5,958 nucleotides of DNA. Origin: Pseudomonadota bacterium. GTDB taxonomy: Bacteria; Pseudomonadota; Gammaproteobacteria; Burkholderiales; Burkholderiaceae_B. Below, piece by piece: positions 5,821 through 5,958 of the stretch. Made by a program: the position numbers and the translations under genes. The stretch is taken from NCBI GenBank assembly GCA_023432075.1, contig JAEYVD010000250.1, positions 1 to 5,958 on the forward strand, written 5' to 3'. The notes under the pieces were generated by a model that searched no databases, was not told the origin of the DNA, and worked only from the letters and a program-made list of their open reading frames with translations. Each line of letters begins with the position of its first letter. The stretch's first letter is position 1.

Positions 5821-5958
5821 AGATCGACACGGCGCGCGCCAGGTCGCCCGCCTGTCCATGCAGCGTGGCGGCCGAGGCCGCGAACTCCTGCACCAGCGCC
5901 GCATTCTGCTGCGTGGCGCCGTCCAGATGCGTCACGGTCACATTGATCTGCTCGATAC
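5783..5958 (-). CDS. methyl-accepting chemotaxis protein, C-terminal end (partial)
   Basis: The minus strand, read from the right edge, encodes the last 57 residues of a chemoreceptor, too short for a start to be seen. It begins IEQINVTVTHLDGATQQNAALVQEFAAS, the conserved tail of the cytoplasmic coiled-coil signalling domain near the C-terminal methylation helix (compare the usual IEQVNQAV...TQQNAALVEE). It continues through AGDLARAVSIFRL to a short tail, SATGQPMPG, and a stop (TGA, complement of 5783-5785). Such proteins sit in the inner membrane and control CheA activity. No CheR-tethering NWETF-type pentapeptide is present at the C-terminus. The gene converges on the dapA-like gene and overlaps its last 38 bases. 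The ligand cannot be told because the sensor part is outside the window. Confidence 0.88.
   Translation of the reverse strand, partial: IEQINVTVTHLDGATQQNAALVQEFAASAATLHGQAGDLARAVSIFRLSATGQPMPG

Noticed and set aside
4564..5904. A 446-residue minus-strand open frame opposite the small gene and dapA.
   Set aside because: Its composition is that of an antisense shadow; the plus-strand genes have family motifs and good codon use, and the true minus-strand chemoreceptor end lies in a different frame.

Overview
The window is GC-rich, densely coded proteobacterial DNA. Its gene content (KdpD/KdpE, a Gcw_chp/TorF-type porin, a DapA-family enzyme, a chemotaxis receptor tail) and protein style suggest a beta-proteobacterium of the Burkholderiales, perhaps Achromobacter or Bordetella. 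That placement is an impression from composition and protein similarity, not a tested assignment.

Layout, left to right. Positions 1-56 are a short leader with a TATAGT box, probably the gap after an upstream kdpC that lies outside the window. Positions 57-2873 encode the potassium/osmotic sensor kinase KdpD and 2882-3574 its response regulator KdpE, 8 bases apart and surely one transcription unit. Positions 3575-3688 carry two small GC hairpins, the second a plausible terminator, and then a strong ribosome binding site for a 253-residue secreted outer-membrane protein of the TorF/Gcw_chp putative porin family (3689-4450). Positions 4451-4590 hold a nested inverted repeat and a TATAGT box. 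Next come an unrecognised 108-residue protein (4591-4917) and, 3 bases later, a DapA-family (4-hydroxy-tetrahydrodipicolinate synthase-like) enzyme (4921-5820). A methyl-accepting chemotaxis protein enters from the right edge on the minus strand, and its end overlaps the end of the dapA-like gene. No gap exceeds 300 bases.

Working together: KdpD and KdpE normally sense low K+ or osmotic stress and switch on the KdpFABC potassium ATPase. The porin, the small-protein/DapA pair and the chemoreceptor look like separate units with no obvious functional tie to Kdp.

Most of the window is ordinary core or near-core gene content. Three things deserve a second look. First, the small protein has an apparent beta-alpha-beta-beta-alpha-beta (ACT/ferredoxin-like) pattern and is tightly coupled to a DapA paralogue. 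Second, that DapA has an intact catalytic site but has lost most residues of the lysine feedback site. Third, KdpD carries a 19-residue in-frame insertion in its universal-stress-protein domain, bounded by 7-base direct repeats. I see no mobile element, CRISPR array, tRNA or rRNA.
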